Origin: Actinoplanes octamycinicus
GTDB taxonomy: Bacteria > Actinomycetota > Actinomycetes > Mycobacteriales > Micromonosporaceae
Assembly: GCF_014205225.1 (NCBI RefSeq)
Contig: NZ_JACHNB010000001.1
Location: 7,855,501-7,919,500 of the forward strand
DNA length: 64,000 nucleotides
Reading direction: 5' to 3'
Within the stretch, counting starts at the first letter, position 1, and each line of letters opens with the position of its first letter. The notes beneath the pieces were generated by a model that saw nothing but the letters and a program-made list of their open reading frames with translations, did not search any database and had not been told where the DNA came from. The position numbers and the translations under genes are program-made. This document shows positions 1 through 9,476 of this stretch, in pieces.

Positions 1-2110
1 GCAGGTAGAGCGGGGCCTTGCCGGGGACCAGGTCGTACGCCTCCAGCTTGCTGACCGCGGCGCCGAGGAAGGTGGTCAGGTAGGCGAGCAGCACGGCGAG
101 CAGCAGGTTGACCACGTCCCGCCAGCCGTTGCGCAGCGCGGTCCCGCCGCCGCCCGGCGCCATCCCGGCGCGGGCCGCCCGCTCGTTGCGTTCCTCCTGC
201 TTGGCCTGGGCGCGCTGGGCCTTGGCGGCGGCCGACTCGGCGGTGGCCACCGGGATCAGCGCGGTCGCCACCGCGCCGGCGGCCAGCTGCCGGTGGTCCG
301 GGCCGCGGGCCTCGTCGCGCAGCTCGGCCCACCAGCCGACCTTGCCGGGCGTCTTCTGCCGGCGCAGCTCGGCGGGCAGGCGCTCGCGGTGGTCCGGGTC
401 GACCAGCAGGCGGAACGCGATCGCGGTGGCGGCCGGCAGCGCCTGGTCCACCTCGGGCCGGCGGGCCGGGCCGTACCCGCCGGTGGACGGGTCGGTGAGC
501 GCGAGCCGGACCGCCAGGTCGTTGATCCGTTCCTGGACCGCGGCGGTGACCTGGTCGAGCCGGTCGGCGGCCGCGGTGAGCACCGCGCAGCCGGGCTGGT
601 CGCCGGCGCACTGCGGGTGGGTGCGGCAGCGGTGCCGGGCCAGCGCCCGCAGCAGGCCGACGTTCAGCGCCTGGAGCAGGCCGGTCGCGGTCGGGTCGCC
701 GGCCGCCGCGGACTGGGCCAGCAGGGCCAGGCCGGGCGCGTCGGCGCGGCGCTGCTCGTAGACCGGCGGCATCTCCGGGGCGACCCAGGAGATCAGCCGG
801 GTGAGCCGGGCGGCCGCGTCGGTGCGGTGGGTGACCTTGGTGCGCATCAGGTTCTCCGGCAGGTTGGTCGCCGGGAAGTTCTCCCGCATCCAGTCGGAGA
901 GGTCGAGCTGCTGGGCCCGGTTCTGGAAGAGGGCGAGGCCGGCCGCCCAGTTCTCGGAGAGCGCGGCGCCGACCTCCTCCGGGGTGCGGCAGAGCCGGCC
1001 GGCCACCTCGAACGGCGCGACCGGCGGGGCGGCCACCGGCGCCGGCTCGGTGATCGGCGCGTCGTGCACCGCCGGGCGTTCGCCGGCCAGCCAGGCGCGC
1101 ACCTCGGTGGCACCCCAGCGTTCCTCCGGCGCCCGGGTGAGCAGGCCCTGGCAGAGCAGCCGCCAGTCCGGGTCGGTGATCCCGTCCAGGTCGACGCCGT
1201 AGGTGGCGATGTGCTCGAAGACCGCCCGCTCGTTGACCGCGTGCCCGCCGACGCCGCTGTTCGGGTTGCGCCCGGTGAGCAGCTCGACGATCACCACGCC
1301 GAGCGACCACCAGTCCTGTTCCGGCTTCTGGCTCTTCTGCCACCAGGTCTCCGGGGCCTGGTAGGCCGGGGTGCCGGCCCGGCCGGTGGTGCGCCGGGTG
1401 GCGCGCAGCTCGGCGACCAGGCCGAAGTCGCAGAGCACCAGGTCGACCGGGTGACGGCTGCGGAGCAGGATGTTCTCCGGCTTGATGTCGCGGTGCGCGA
1501 TCCCGGCGGCGGCGCCGTGCCGCAGCTCGCCGTGCAGGTAGGCGAGCGCGTCGGTGACCTGGCGGAGCACCTCCCGGACCTGGTCCGGCGGGAGCGCGCC
1601 GCCGTGGTCGCGGGCCAGCGCGGCGAGCGAGCCGGCCGGGGCGTACTCGAGCACCTCCCAGCTCATCTCGCGGCCGAAGGCGCCGGTCTCCTCGCCCCAG
1701 TCGATCACCCGGACCACGTGCCGGGCGTCGGCGGTGCGCAGCGCGTCGAGCAGGGCGGTGTCCGGCCGGACCGCGGTCGGGTAGACCTTGGCGACCCGCT
1801 GCTCGCCGGTCTCCCGGTCGCGGACCAGCATCACCAGGTGCGCCTCCCCGCCGGTGGCCAGGTCGGCCTCCGGGCGGTAGCGGGCGAAGATCGCGGCGGG
1901 CAGCCCACCGGAGTCCTCGGTCGGCGGGCGGCCCTCCGGACTCTCCCGGGTCGTCGGCGCGGGCCCCGCCGCCCCCTCCCGGGTGGTCTGTGCCGCGCCC
2001 TCCCGGGTGGTCCGCGCGGCCCCCTCCCGGGTGGTCCGCGCCGCGCCCTCCCGCGTGGTGGCGGCCGGTCCCGGCGTGGTGTCCTCACGCCGGGTGGTGT
2101 AGTCGCTCAT
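1..2110 (-). CDS. Ser/Thr protein kinase, C-terminus beyond window
   Basis: Hanks-type kinase reading from the ATG at 2110 through the left edge (703 codons visible). Residues 18-49 are four octapeptide repeats of the form TTREGAA(R/Q/G), a flexible N-terminal leader. The kinase domain follows at about 75-320: the glycine loop is weak (GGEAHL), the ATP lysine is in RVAKVYP, the catalytic loop is HRDIKPEN (H206) and the metal motif is DFG (D228), with an activation segment ending GTPAYQAPE. The catalytic residues are intact, so activity is expected. After a 250-residue alpha-helical region there is a hydrophobic helix at nt 65-125 (LLLAVLLAYLTTFLG), so it is probably membrane attached. Its ATG overlaps the stop of the upstream TPR-like gene (ATGA), showing translational coupling. 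Divergent from the Hsp70-like/vWA/tubulin-like operon, for which it may be the signalling arm (inference). Confidence 0.93.
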   Translation of the reverse strand, partial: MSDYTTRREDTTPGPAATTREGAARTTREGAARTTREGAAQTTREGAAGPAPTTRESPEGRPPTEDSGGLPAAIFARYRPEADLATGGEAHLVMLVRDRETGEQRVAKVYPTAVRPDTALLDALRTADARHVVRVIDWGEETGAFGREMSWEVLEYAPAGSLAALARDHGGALPPDQVREVLRQVTDALAYLHGELRHGAAAGIAHRDIKPENILLRSRHPVDLVLCDFGLVAELRATRRTTGRAGTPAYQAPETWWQKSQKPEQDWWSLGVVIVELLTGRNPNSGVGGHAVNERAVFEHIATYGVDLDGITDPDWRLLCQGLLTRAPEERWGATEVRAWLAGERPAVHDAPITEPAPVAAPPVAPFEVAGRLCRTPEEVGAALSENWAAGLALFQNRAQQLDLSDWMRENFPATNLPENLMRTKVTHRTDAAARLTRLISWVAPEMPPVYEQRRADAPGLALLAQSAAAGDPTATGLLQALNVGLLRALARHRCRTHPQCAGDQPGCAVLTAAADRLDQVTAAVQERINDLAVRLALTDPSTGGYGPARRPEVDQALPAATAIAFRLLVDPDHRERLPAELRRQKTPGKVGWWAELRDEARGPDHRQLAAGAVATALIPVATAESAAAKAQRAQAKQEERNERAARAGMAPGGGGTALRNGWRDVVNLLLAVLLAYLTTFLGAAVSKLEAYDLVPGKAPLYL

Positions 2111-3990
2111 GCCCCCTCCGTGCCCAGCTGGTCCTGGATGGCGCGGTCCTGCAGCTCGCGCAGTCGCTCGACGGCCCGCAGATATCGCTGACGGACAGGC
2201 TCGTGCTCCGGCGCGGTGAGGCCGACCAGGTCGCGTTCGAGCGCGGCGGAGAGCAGCACCGCGCGGCCGCCCTCCAGGGCCTCGACCGCCTCGGTGAGCC
2301 GGCCGCGGCGGGTCAGCGCGCAGGCCGCCCGGGCCGGCATGCCGCGCGCGCCCCGGCCCAGCACCAGCTCGCTCATCGACCGGGTGAGCTGGGCGCGGAC
2401 CAACTGGTTGAGCAGGTCCACGGCGATCAGGTAGGCGTCGCCGGCGTCGGCCATCCGCTCGTGCCGCCAGGACCAGTCGGCCCACCGGACGGCGGTGTCG
2501 TACGCCCAGAGCAGGCTCTTGCCGGTCAGCTCGGCGACGGCGCGCCGGGACTCGTCGGCGGCGGCCAGCCGGTCCTCGGTGAATCCGGTGGCCTCGGCGC
2601 GCAGGTGCAGCCCGGCGGCGAGCCGGGAGCAGGCGACCGCGTGCGGCAGGCTGCCCTTGACGTAGCCGTCGCGCAGCCGCCGGAACAGCGCGACACCCTC
2701 GTCGACGGTTTCCAGGTCGCCGTCCCGGAAGCCCTTGGCGATCAGCGCCTCGGCCAGCGAGCTGCGGACGGCCCGGCGCAGCCGCGGGGCCATCTCCTGC
2801 CCGGAGGTGGCCCGGCGCAGCAGGGTGACCGCCTCGTCCAGGGCGTTCTGGTCCGGGCCTGCCCAGCGGTAGCCGTCGAGTTTGCAGTTGGCCAGCACCA
2901 CCCGGGCCTCGTCCTGGCTGTCCCGGCCCAGGCCGAGCACCTCCCCGGCCAGCTGCTCGGCCTGCCGGCGGTCGGCGCCCGCGGTCGGGTCGCCGGACAG
3001 GCCCTTGGTCCGCGAGCGGAGGTGGTAGAGGTTGGCCAGGGTGGCCAGCTGGGACGGGCGGTCGGCCTCGTACCGGGTGGGGTCGTCCAGCTCGGCCTCC
3101 ATGTCCCGGATGCCGTCGTCGAGAGCGCGCAGGTCGCTGCCGGTGCCGTACCGGCCGGAGATCTGGATGCCGCGGCCGGCGCTGCCCGTCCCGGCGCCCG
3201 GCCCGAGATACCGGTCGCCGTCACCGAACTCGAACCCGGACAGCATCTCGGCGGCCTCGGCGGCCGGGCGCTGGTCGAAGGATTGCAGCTCGTGCGTGCG
3301 GGTCAGGGTGTCACCGACCGCGCCGACCACCGGGGAGAGCCGGGTCGCCTGCTCGAGCAGCCGCCGGATCCGCTGCTCGTCGGCGGGGTCGGCGTCCGGA
3401 TCGCCGGAGCGGGCGACCAGCAGGGTGGCCAGGGTTGCCCGGGCGGTGGCCGCGGCGTTCGTGAAGACCTCCGCGGTGCTCGCGTTGAACCGGGTCACCG
3501 TGGTGGCCCGGTCCAGCACCGGCAGGGCGCGCTCCACCCGGTCGAGCGCCTCGGCCAGGTCCTCCGGGCGGCGGTAGCGCAGGTACTGCGGGGCCAGCAC
3601 GGTGGCGTACATGGTGTCCAGGGCGGCGTGCTCGGGGTTGCCCGGGCGGAGCCCGGCCTGTTCACGGCGCAGCGTGTCGAGGGCGAAGGTGACGTCCTCC
3701 GGCTCGTTGCGCACGGCGAGCACACTGGCCAGCCGCACGGTCACGCCGCGCCGCTCGGGCCGGCCGCGGGGCACCAGCCGCTCGGCCTCGCGGGCAGCCT
3801 CGATCGAAGCGTTCAGGTCGGCTGCGGCGCGCCGGCACACGAACCGGCTCAGCAGCGCGTGTGAGACGTTGAGCAGGGCCAGCACGCGCTGTGCCGGCGC
3901 GCGCCGGCCGGCCGCCGCCAGCTGCTGCTGCGCGGCCTCGACCGCCGCGTCGACTCGGTCGCACGGAATGGTTCCGACTATTAGCGTCAT
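2107..3990 (-). CDS. TPR-like helical protein coupled to the kinase
   Basis: 627 residues, almost wholly alpha-helical and Ala/Arg/Leu rich, with repeated helix pairs resembling tetratricopeptide repeats. The C-terminal section with RGRLTEAVEALEGGRAVLLSAALERD resembles the segment that precedes the CHAT protease domain in actinobacterial TPR-CHAT proteins, but the protein ends about 50 residues later and no CHAT His/Cys region is present. No signal peptide or membrane helix is seen. It is therefore probably a scaffold or adaptor without its own catalysis. The start at 3990 is the first in-frame ATG after the divergent intergenic region. The stop overlaps the kinase ATG by 4 nt, so the two proteins are probably made in fixed ratio and may act together. 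Confidence 0.85.
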   Translation of the reverse strand: MTLIVGTIPCDRVDAAVEAAQQQLAAAGRRAPAQRVLALLNVSHALLSRFVCRRAAADLNASIEAAREAERLVPRGRPERRGVTVRLASVLAVRNEPEDVTFALDTLRREQAGLRPGNPEHAALDTMYATVLAPQYLRYRRPEDLAEALDRVERALPVLDRATTVTRFNASTAEVFTNAAATARATLATLLVARSGDPDADPADEQRIRRLLEQATRLSPVVGAVGDTLTRTHELQSFDQRPAAEAAEMLSGFEFGDGDRYLGPGAGTGSAGRGIQISGRYGTGSDLRALDDGIRDMEAELDDPTRYEADRPSQLATLANLYHLRSRTKGLSGDPTAGADRRQAEQLAGEVLGLGRDSQDEARVVLANCKLDGYRWAGPDQNALDEAVTLLRRATSGQEMAPRLRRAVRSSLAEALIAKGFRDGDLETVDEGVALFRRLRDGYVKGSLPHAVACSRLAAGLHLRAEATGFTEDRLAAADESRRAVAELTGKSLLWAYDTAVRWADWSWRHERMADAGDAYLIAVDLLNQLVRAQLTRSMSELVLGRGARGMPARAACALTRRGRLTEAVEALEGGRAVLLSAALERDLVGLTAPEHEPVRQRYLRAVERLRELQDRAIQDQLGTEGA

Positions 3991-4551
3991 GCTGTCATCC
4001 GAACGGCGGACTTGTCGCAGTCCACAGTGGCAATGGGGTCATAATGTGATCCACGGGCCCCGACAGCCTTGCAGTCCGGCATTGCCCCCGTCAATGCGAA
4101 ACGCCGGGAAATCCGGCGCGCCGAAGTTGATGTTGGAACGGCGTCGGCCGATACGCCGACTGACACCGGCGCGCCGGCATGCCATTGTCAGGTGGCGGGA
4201 AAGAGCCGCCGGCCCGGACCCAGCCTATTGATCGAAGTGAGCGCCGGACACGGCGGACCGCTGGGAACGCCGGGCGGGACGACCGGATCCGGCTCGTTCC
4301 GCATGCCGTCCCGCATCGGCTTTGCCGCTGGTCCCGGGCACTTTCCAGGACCACATGAATACGAACAGGTAAAAGCGATCAACCGAAGGGACGACCCCGT
4401 TCGTTGACGTCACGATTGCCCGATCGGATTAGTCTTCCGCTCGGCCCGTCGACGTTTTCTTTTCGCAATGGCCCGGCTACAGTTCCACCCCTATCCCGGC
4501 CAAATCGCGCCAACTGTTGCGGATGGCGCACACCCAAAAACGGAGGGACGC
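3991..4551. promoter_or_regulatory. 561-bp divergent intergenic region
   Basis: Non-coding spacer between the minus-strand TPR/kinase pair and the plus-strand operon, visibly less GC-rich than its surroundings, so probably a shared divergent control region. On the plus strand there is TTGACG at 4404-4409 and a TAnnnT-type hexamer TAGTCT at 4430-4435. The 20-bp spacing is longer than ideal, so this promoter is only a suggestion. The short open frames here have no supporting start signals. Confidence 0.4.
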
Positions 4552-6567
4552 GTGTCCTTGCAGAGCGCAGATCCGGCACGGCGTACCCGTGCCCGGGTCG
4601 ACCGGTTGCTTCCCGGCATCACCGCGCTCCTCACCGACGGCGCGCAGCGGCAGCAGATCGACGAGGCCGCCGGCCGGGTGCTGCGCGCCGCCGGGGAACG
4701 GCCCGCGGTGGCGCTGCTCGCCGAGGCCGGCCTGGACCATCAGGTGGTCAGCCACCGGATGTGGGCGCCGCTGCTCGGCGACGGCATGGCGGCGCTCACC
4801 CCGGCCCGGACCACCATCGGGTACGTCACCGCGGTCCGGCTGCGCCCGGTCGCCGGCGAGCGGGCCACCGTCCGCAAGGCCACCGCCGCGTTCCTCACCC
4901 GGCCGGAGATCCTGCGCTGCCGGGCCCGGCTGCTCGCCCAGATCGGCGACCTGCCGGCCGGCGCCGCCGACGCGGACTGGACCACCGTGCTGCAGCTGGC
5001 CCGGCACGTCTGGGACGGCGCGGACAGCGCCCGGCAGGCCGCCATCGACGAGCTGGCCAGCCTGTACCGGGCGCAGATCTTCGCCGAGCGGTTCCTCGGC
5101 CGGGACGCGGTCCCGGTCCGGCTCGAGGCGGTGCACCAGGCCACCATGCCGGTGCGCTGGAACGAGGCGGCCGCCGGGCGGCGCCCGTTCCCGGAGGTCG
5201 GCGCGGCCGGCCCGTACGACGCCGACCAGGACCTCAGCCAGAACGTGCTGCACCGGGTCTTCCCGGCGATCCGCCGGATCGTGCTGGACGTGGACGTGCC
5301 GGACGAGCGCTGGCCGATCGGCGAGGACGGCCTCGACCTGGTCGACCTGCCCACCCTGGACGGCCGGTTGCGCACCGGGCGGGCCGAGTGGCTGATCGAG
5401 AGCGAGCTGGCCGCGGCCGGCGCCGTGGTCACCGTGGACGGCCCGCAGCGCGAGGCGGAGCGGCTGCTCGACCGGTTGCCCGGCACGCTCCCGGTGGTGC
5501 TCCGCGGCCCGGACAACTACCTGGTGCTGCGGGACGGCGGCGCGCTCGCCGACCTGCGCGGCGAGATCTGCAAGCAGGGCCAGGCCGCCTGCCTGACCGC
5601 CCGGGCACAGCGCACCGAGGCCGCCTACGAGCGGTTCCGGCAGACCGTCCGCCGGGTGGTCGCGGCGCTCGACGAGACCCCGCTGGCCGCCCCGCCGATG
5701 GCCTCGCCGCGCGAGATGGCGGTGCGCGACCTGCTCGGCCGGATCGGCGCGGAGCTGTCCGCGATGACCGACGACGTGGAGCGCGGCATCGCCGGCCCGC
5801 AGGCCACCCTCGCCGACGGGATCACCCCGTACGCGGCGCTGCGCCAGTGGATCACCGCACAGGTGTACGCCTGGCCGCAGTGGCCGGCGCTGCTGTCCGC
5901 CCTGCGCAACCACGTGCTGGCCCCCGGCGCCCGGTACGCCGACGAGCTGCCGAGCACCCCGAAGCCGTTCGAGAGCCGGTTCCGGGCGGTCGTGCACGAG
6001 CTGCCGGAGGCCTGCGCCCGGGTGGTCGACGCCGCCGTGGAGAGCTGGCTGCGCCGCTGGTCGGTCCGCGCCGGCCCGCTCAAGACCGAGTTCTTCGAGG
6101 TGATCGCCCCGCTCCGGGACGGCCCCGACGAGACGGTCAGCCAGCTGCGCCGCGGCGTGCAGTTCGGCTGGCTGGCCGAGGTCCGCCCGGAGTTGCCGGC
6201 CGCGCCGGACCGGGCCGCGATCCTGGCCGCCTTCCCGCTCGACCCGGACCGCGACCTGCCCTGGCACGAGGGCGCCGACGACACCGGCGGGCACGGCCGG
6301 CACCTGATGACGATCATGCGGATCCGCCGGGAGTTGGTGGTGGCCGCGCAGCGGCTCGGCGAGGAGCAGCTCGCCGGCGCGCTGACCGGCCGGGTCGAGG
6401 CGGTCCGCCGCAAGCTGCGCCTGCAGCAGCAGACCCAGCAGCACGCCGACGCGCACGTCCGGGCGCTGCTCGGCGGCGGACCGGCCACCCCGGGCGTGGC
6501 GCCGCAGGCCGCCGCCCGCCGGATCGAGGACCTGCTGGACCGGGCCGACGCGGAGGACGAGCGATGA
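4552..6567 (+). CDS. unknown protein of the Hsp70/tubulin-like operon (SrfC-like?)
   Basis: 671 residues from a GTG preceded by the strong Shine-Dalgarno CGGAGGGA; an upstream in-frame ATG at 4468 lacks such a site and would add 28 unlikely residues. Mostly helical, no signal peptide, no transmembrane segment. Around residues 260-290 the stretch GLDLVDLPTLDGRL, followed by AAGAVVTVDG, resembles the G3 (DxPG) neighbourhood of dynamin-type GTPases, but no P-loop GxxxxGK(S/T) is visible, so GTP binding is doubtful. Size and position before an Hsp70-like ATPase of about 970 residues recall enterobacterial SrfC (about 700 residues, dynamin-like) beside SrfB; this is an analogy, not an assignment. 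Stop and next start overlap (ATGA). It is the first gene of the operon. Confidence 0.85.
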   Translation: MSLQSADPARRTRARVDRLLPGITALLTDGAQRQQIDEAAGRVLRAAGERPAVALLAEAGLDHQVVSHRMWAPLLGDGMAALTPARTTIGYVTAVRLRPVAGERATVRKATAAFLTRPEILRCRARLLAQIGDLPAGAADADWTTVLQLARHVWDGADSARQAAIDELASLYRAQIFAERFLGRDAVPVRLEAVHQATMPVRWNEAAAGRRPFPEVGAAGPYDADQDLSQNVLHRVFPAIRRIVLDVDVPDERWPIGEDGLDLVDLPTLDGRLRTGRAEWLIESELAAAGAVVTVDGPQREAERLLDRLPGTLPVVLRGPDNYLVLRDGGALADLRGEICKQGQAACLTARAQRTEAAYERFRQTVRRVVAALDETPLAAPPMASPREMAVRDLLGRIGAELSAMTDDVERGIAGPQATLADGITPYAALRQWITAQVYAWPQWPALLSALRNHVLAPGARYADELPSTPKPFESRFRAVVHELPEACARVVDAAVESWLRRWSVRAGPLKTEFFEVIAPLRDGPDETVSQLRRGVQFGWLAEVRPELPAAPDRAAILAAFPLDPDRDLPWHEGADDTGGHGRHLMTIMRIRRELVVAAQRLGEEQLAGALTGRVEAVRRKLRLQQQTQQHADAHVRALLGGGPATPGVAPQAAARRIEDLLDRADAEDER

Positions 6568-9476
6568 CCGAGACCTACACCGTCCCCGACCCGCACCGGC
6601 GGATCCAGCCGCCCCGCCGCCGGGTCCGGGACCGCCGGCACAACGGGCTGGCCGCGGTCGACTTCGGCACCTCCAACTCGACGGTCACCCTGTACGACCC
6701 GAACCTGCCCCCGCCGGTGCTGCCGCTCCCCGCCGACCAGCGGGCGGTGCTGAGCCGGGCGGTGGTCCGGCTGCTGCGCTCCGAGCCGCAGACCGACGAG
6801 ATCAGCGACCTGAGCGCCGGCCAGTGCCGGGCCGAGTGGGACACGCTGCGCGCCCGGCTGGGCCGCGAGCTGGCCGGCGGGTCGCCGGAGGGCCTGGCCG
6901 ACGCGCTGGAGGCCGAGGAGGGCACCCACCAGGCGCTGCTCTACGACGTGCTGCTGGCCCTGGAGGCGGCGCAGGCCGGCGGCACCGCGCCGTTCGCCGC
7001 CTGGCTGGCCGACCGGCTGCACCGCTGCTACGACGAGGCGTTCGGCACCCCGGCGCTGGAGCACTACTCGCTGTTCCCGGTCCGGCTGGACAACGCCACC
7101 CTGCGCGACGAGGTGCCGAGCCGGCTGGACATCACCGCGGTCGACCCGGACCTGGTGGTCCGGCTGGGCCGGCCGCTCGGCGGCGGAGCCGCCCTGGCCA
7201 GCCCGCTGCGCGGCCTCAAGCACCAGCTGGACAAGCCGGAGTTCCGGCACCCGCTGCACGGCGGCGCCCGCTCGGTGGAGCTGGAGCCGCTGCTCGGCGG
7301 CGCGTTCGCGTTCCTGCTGGACCGCACCGACGAGTTCACCGGCGCGCACCCGGACCGGCTGGACGACGCCCCGATCGACCACGTGGTGGCCACCTACCCG
7401 ACGATGGCGCCGCCCGCGGTCCGCCGCCGCCTGGAGTCGGTGATCGGCGGGCTGCTCGGGGTCGGCGAGGTGGACCTGCGCTACGACGAGGCGATCGCGG
7501 CCGCGCTCTTCTTCCTGATGCGCGACCTGGGCGCCAACCACACCATCGGGGTGGAGGCGCTGCGCGCCCGGTTCCGGGCGGTGCCCGGCGCCGAGCGGCA
7601 CTGGATCGAGAACACCCTGGTCGTCGACGTGGGTGGCGGCACCACCGACATCGCGCTGATCACCACCCACCTGCACGACGAGACCCCGCCGATGCCGGAC
7701 GCCCCGGCCGGCAGCACCGGCCGGCACTACCGGGTGGTGCCCCGGCTGCGTGGCACCAGCGGCCGCAGCCGGCGCGGCGGCGACTTCCTCACCCTGCAGG
7801 TGTTCCACCTGATCAAGGCGATGATCGCGGACCACCTGCTGACCCTGCCGCACCCGGGCGGGGACAGCTTCCCGGACGAGCCGGAGACCTGGGCCGACTG
7901 GCAGCGCGACACCACCGCCGCGCTGGACCCGATCCACCAGACCGAGGACGGCCGCTACCGGCCGGGCAGCCTGGTCGCCCAGGCCCAGCTGGCCCTGCAG
8001 CGCGACACCTCGGTGGCCGAGCCGCCGACCGGGCAGCGCTCCCGGGACAACGTCGAGCTGGTGCTCGGCACCCGGACCGCCGGGCGGCCGGACGACCCGG
8101 AGACCGCCGCCCGCGAGCGGGCCTTCTCCGACCTCTGGGACCTGGCCGACGACGCCAAGATCGGGGTGGCCCCGGACCGGGCGTACGGGCTGCCGGCCGA
8201 CATCGTCGAGGACATCGTCCGCAAGGTGATCCCGGTGCCCGGCAGCCTGCCGCCCGGCCTGGGCACCGAGCTGGACCCGCTGACCTACGAGGACTTCGAG
8301 GCGGTCTGCCGGCCGATGCTTGTGGAGATCAGCCGGCTGGCCGCGGCGCTGGCCCGGACCCGGCTCACCGGCGGCGAGCGGCTGGACCGGGTGATCCTGA
8401 CCGGCAAGGCCAGCCGGCTCGGGCTGGCCGCCCAGGTGGTGGCCCGCGAGGTGCAGGCCGGGCAGGGCCCGCAGGGCCGCCCGGTGCAGGTGGTGGTGGA
8501 GCGCAAGTACGCCAAGAACGCCGCCTCGATGGGCGCCGCCTGGGCCGCGTCGATGAGCTCGTTCGACACCGCCGAGCCGGACGAGGAGCTGCTCCGGCAG
8601 GGCGCCACCTCGGTCTCCATCGAGGTGGACAACCTGCTGCTGGACCTGCCGTGCACGCTGAGCATGCGCACCCCGAGCAACCAGAACCGGGCCCTGCTCA
8701 AGGTCGGCACCCCCTTCCAGGAGCTGCCCGGCGGCCGGCTGCGCGCCTTCGCCACCATCGGCCTGCTGCCGAAACTGCTGGTCATCCTCCGCGAGGTGGA
8801 CGGCGGGCAGCCGCTGCCGTGGGGCACGTTCCGCTGGTCCGACCTGAGCCTGCGGCACACCGAGGAGACCGGCGTCCGGCTGGACCCGCAGGTCTGGCCC
8901 CGGCAGATCCGCTGCGGGATCGAGGCCGACGGCGGGCTCGACGTGCACCTGCTGCTCTGGCGCGGGGACCGGCCGGTCCACCGGGTGGACCGCACCTCGG
9001 CGGCGCTGCGGACGCCCACCCCGGAGGGCGGCTTCCTGGACCTGGACCGGCTGGCCGACCGGATCCTGGTGGCCGGGTCCCCGTCCGCGCCGGCCCGGCC
9101 GGCGCTGCGCGGTGAGCCGGCCCCGACCCGGGAGCGGTTCGCCGGCGAGGACGGCATGCTGCGCTCGGCGCTGCTCGGCCGGATCCCGCTGCCGCCACCG
9201 GACGAGGACGGCCGCTGGGCCTTCCTGCTGCACGACGAGCAGGGCCACCAGCAGCTGCTCGGCCGGCTGGAGGCGGCGCCCGGGCCGCTGGTCCCGCACC
9301 TGGCCAGCGTCGACGAGGACGGCGTGATCCGGGTGCACGCCGGCGACCCGCCGCTGTGGACCGCGGAGTCGCCGATCGACGTCGAGCACCACCCCGGGAT
9401 GGTCTACCGCCATCCGCTCGGCACCCCGAAGTCCGAGACCGACGACCACGACAACCCCTTCGACGGGACGCACTGA
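6564..9476 (+). CDS. large Hsp70/actin-fold ATPase (SrfB-like)
   Basis: 970 residues. An actin/Hsp70-type ATPase core is visible: phosphate-1 loop AVDFGTSNST (D33-T40), phosphate-2 loop VVDVGGGTTDIAL (D355-D362), and a glycine/lysine-containing adenosine-region candidate VILTGKASRLG near 609-620. The roughly 280-residue insertion between phosphate-2 and the adenosine motif, and about 300 residues after it, are far larger than in DnaK. No substrate-binding domain is recognisable. Length and motifs recall the SrfB family. No signal peptide; cytoplasmic. It overlaps its upstream neighbour by ATGA and its stop shares one base with the next ATG (TGATG), so the operon is tightly coupled. Likely an ATP-dependent remodelling or assembly factor for the neighbouring vWA and tubulin-like proteins (inference). 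Confidence 0.9.
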   Translation: MTETYTVPDPHRRIQPPRRRVRDRRHNGLAAVDFGTSNSTVTLYDPNLPPPVLPLPADQRAVLSRAVVRLLRSEPQTDEISDLSAGQCRAEWDTLRARLGRELAGGSPEGLADALEAEEGTHQALLYDVLLALEAAQAGGTAPFAAWLADRLHRCYDEAFGTPALEHYSLFPVRLDNATLRDEVPSRLDITAVDPDLVVRLGRPLGGGAALASPLRGLKHQLDKPEFRHPLHGGARSVELEPLLGGAFAFLLDRTDEFTGAHPDRLDDAPIDHVVATYPTMAPPAVRRRLESVIGGLLGVGEVDLRYDEAIAAALFFLMRDLGANHTIGVEALRARFRAVPGAERHWIENTLVVDVGGGTTDIALITTHLHDETPPMPDAPAGSTGRHYRVVPRLRGTSGRSRRGGDFLTLQVFHLIKAMIADHLLTLPHPGGDSFPDEPETWADWQRDTTAALDPIHQTEDGRYRPGSLVAQAQLALQRDTSVAEPPTGQRSRDNVELVLGTRTAGRPDDPETAARERAFSDLWDLADDAKIGVAPDRAYGLPADIVEDIVRKVIPVPGSLPPGLGTELDPLTYEDFEAVCRPMLVEISRLAAALARTRLTGGERLDRVILTGKASRLGLAAQVVAREVQAGQGPQGRPVQVVVERKYAKNAASMGAAWAASMSSFDTAEPDEELLRQGATSVSIEVDNLLLDLPCTLSMRTPSNQNRALLKVGTPFQELPGGRLRAFATIGLLPKLLVILREVDGGQPLPWGTFRWSDLSLRHTEETGVRLDPQVWPRQIRCGIEADGGLDVHLLLWRGDRPVHRVDRTSAALRTPTPEGGFLDLDRLADRILVAGSPSAPARPALRGEPAPTRERFAGEDGMLRSALLGRIPLPPPDEDGRWAFLLHDEQGHQQLLGRLEAAPGPLVPHLASVDEDGVIRVHAGDPPLWTAESPIDVEHHPGMVYRHPLGTPKSETDDHDNPFDGTH

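Noticed and set aside
2107..3864. Plus-strand frame 1990-3864
   Set aside because: Mirror of the TPR-like gene, with Gly/Arg/Gln-rich shadow composition.
4069..4407. Small plus-strand ORF in the divergent region
   Set aside because: No ribosome-binding site, atypical codon use for this genome, and it would occupy the only promoter region of two operons.
4404..9476. Very long plus-strand open frame (1690 codons)
   Set aside because: Its first half is an Arg/Gly/Pro-rich out-of-frame reading of the 671-residue gene; only the part from 6564 is real.
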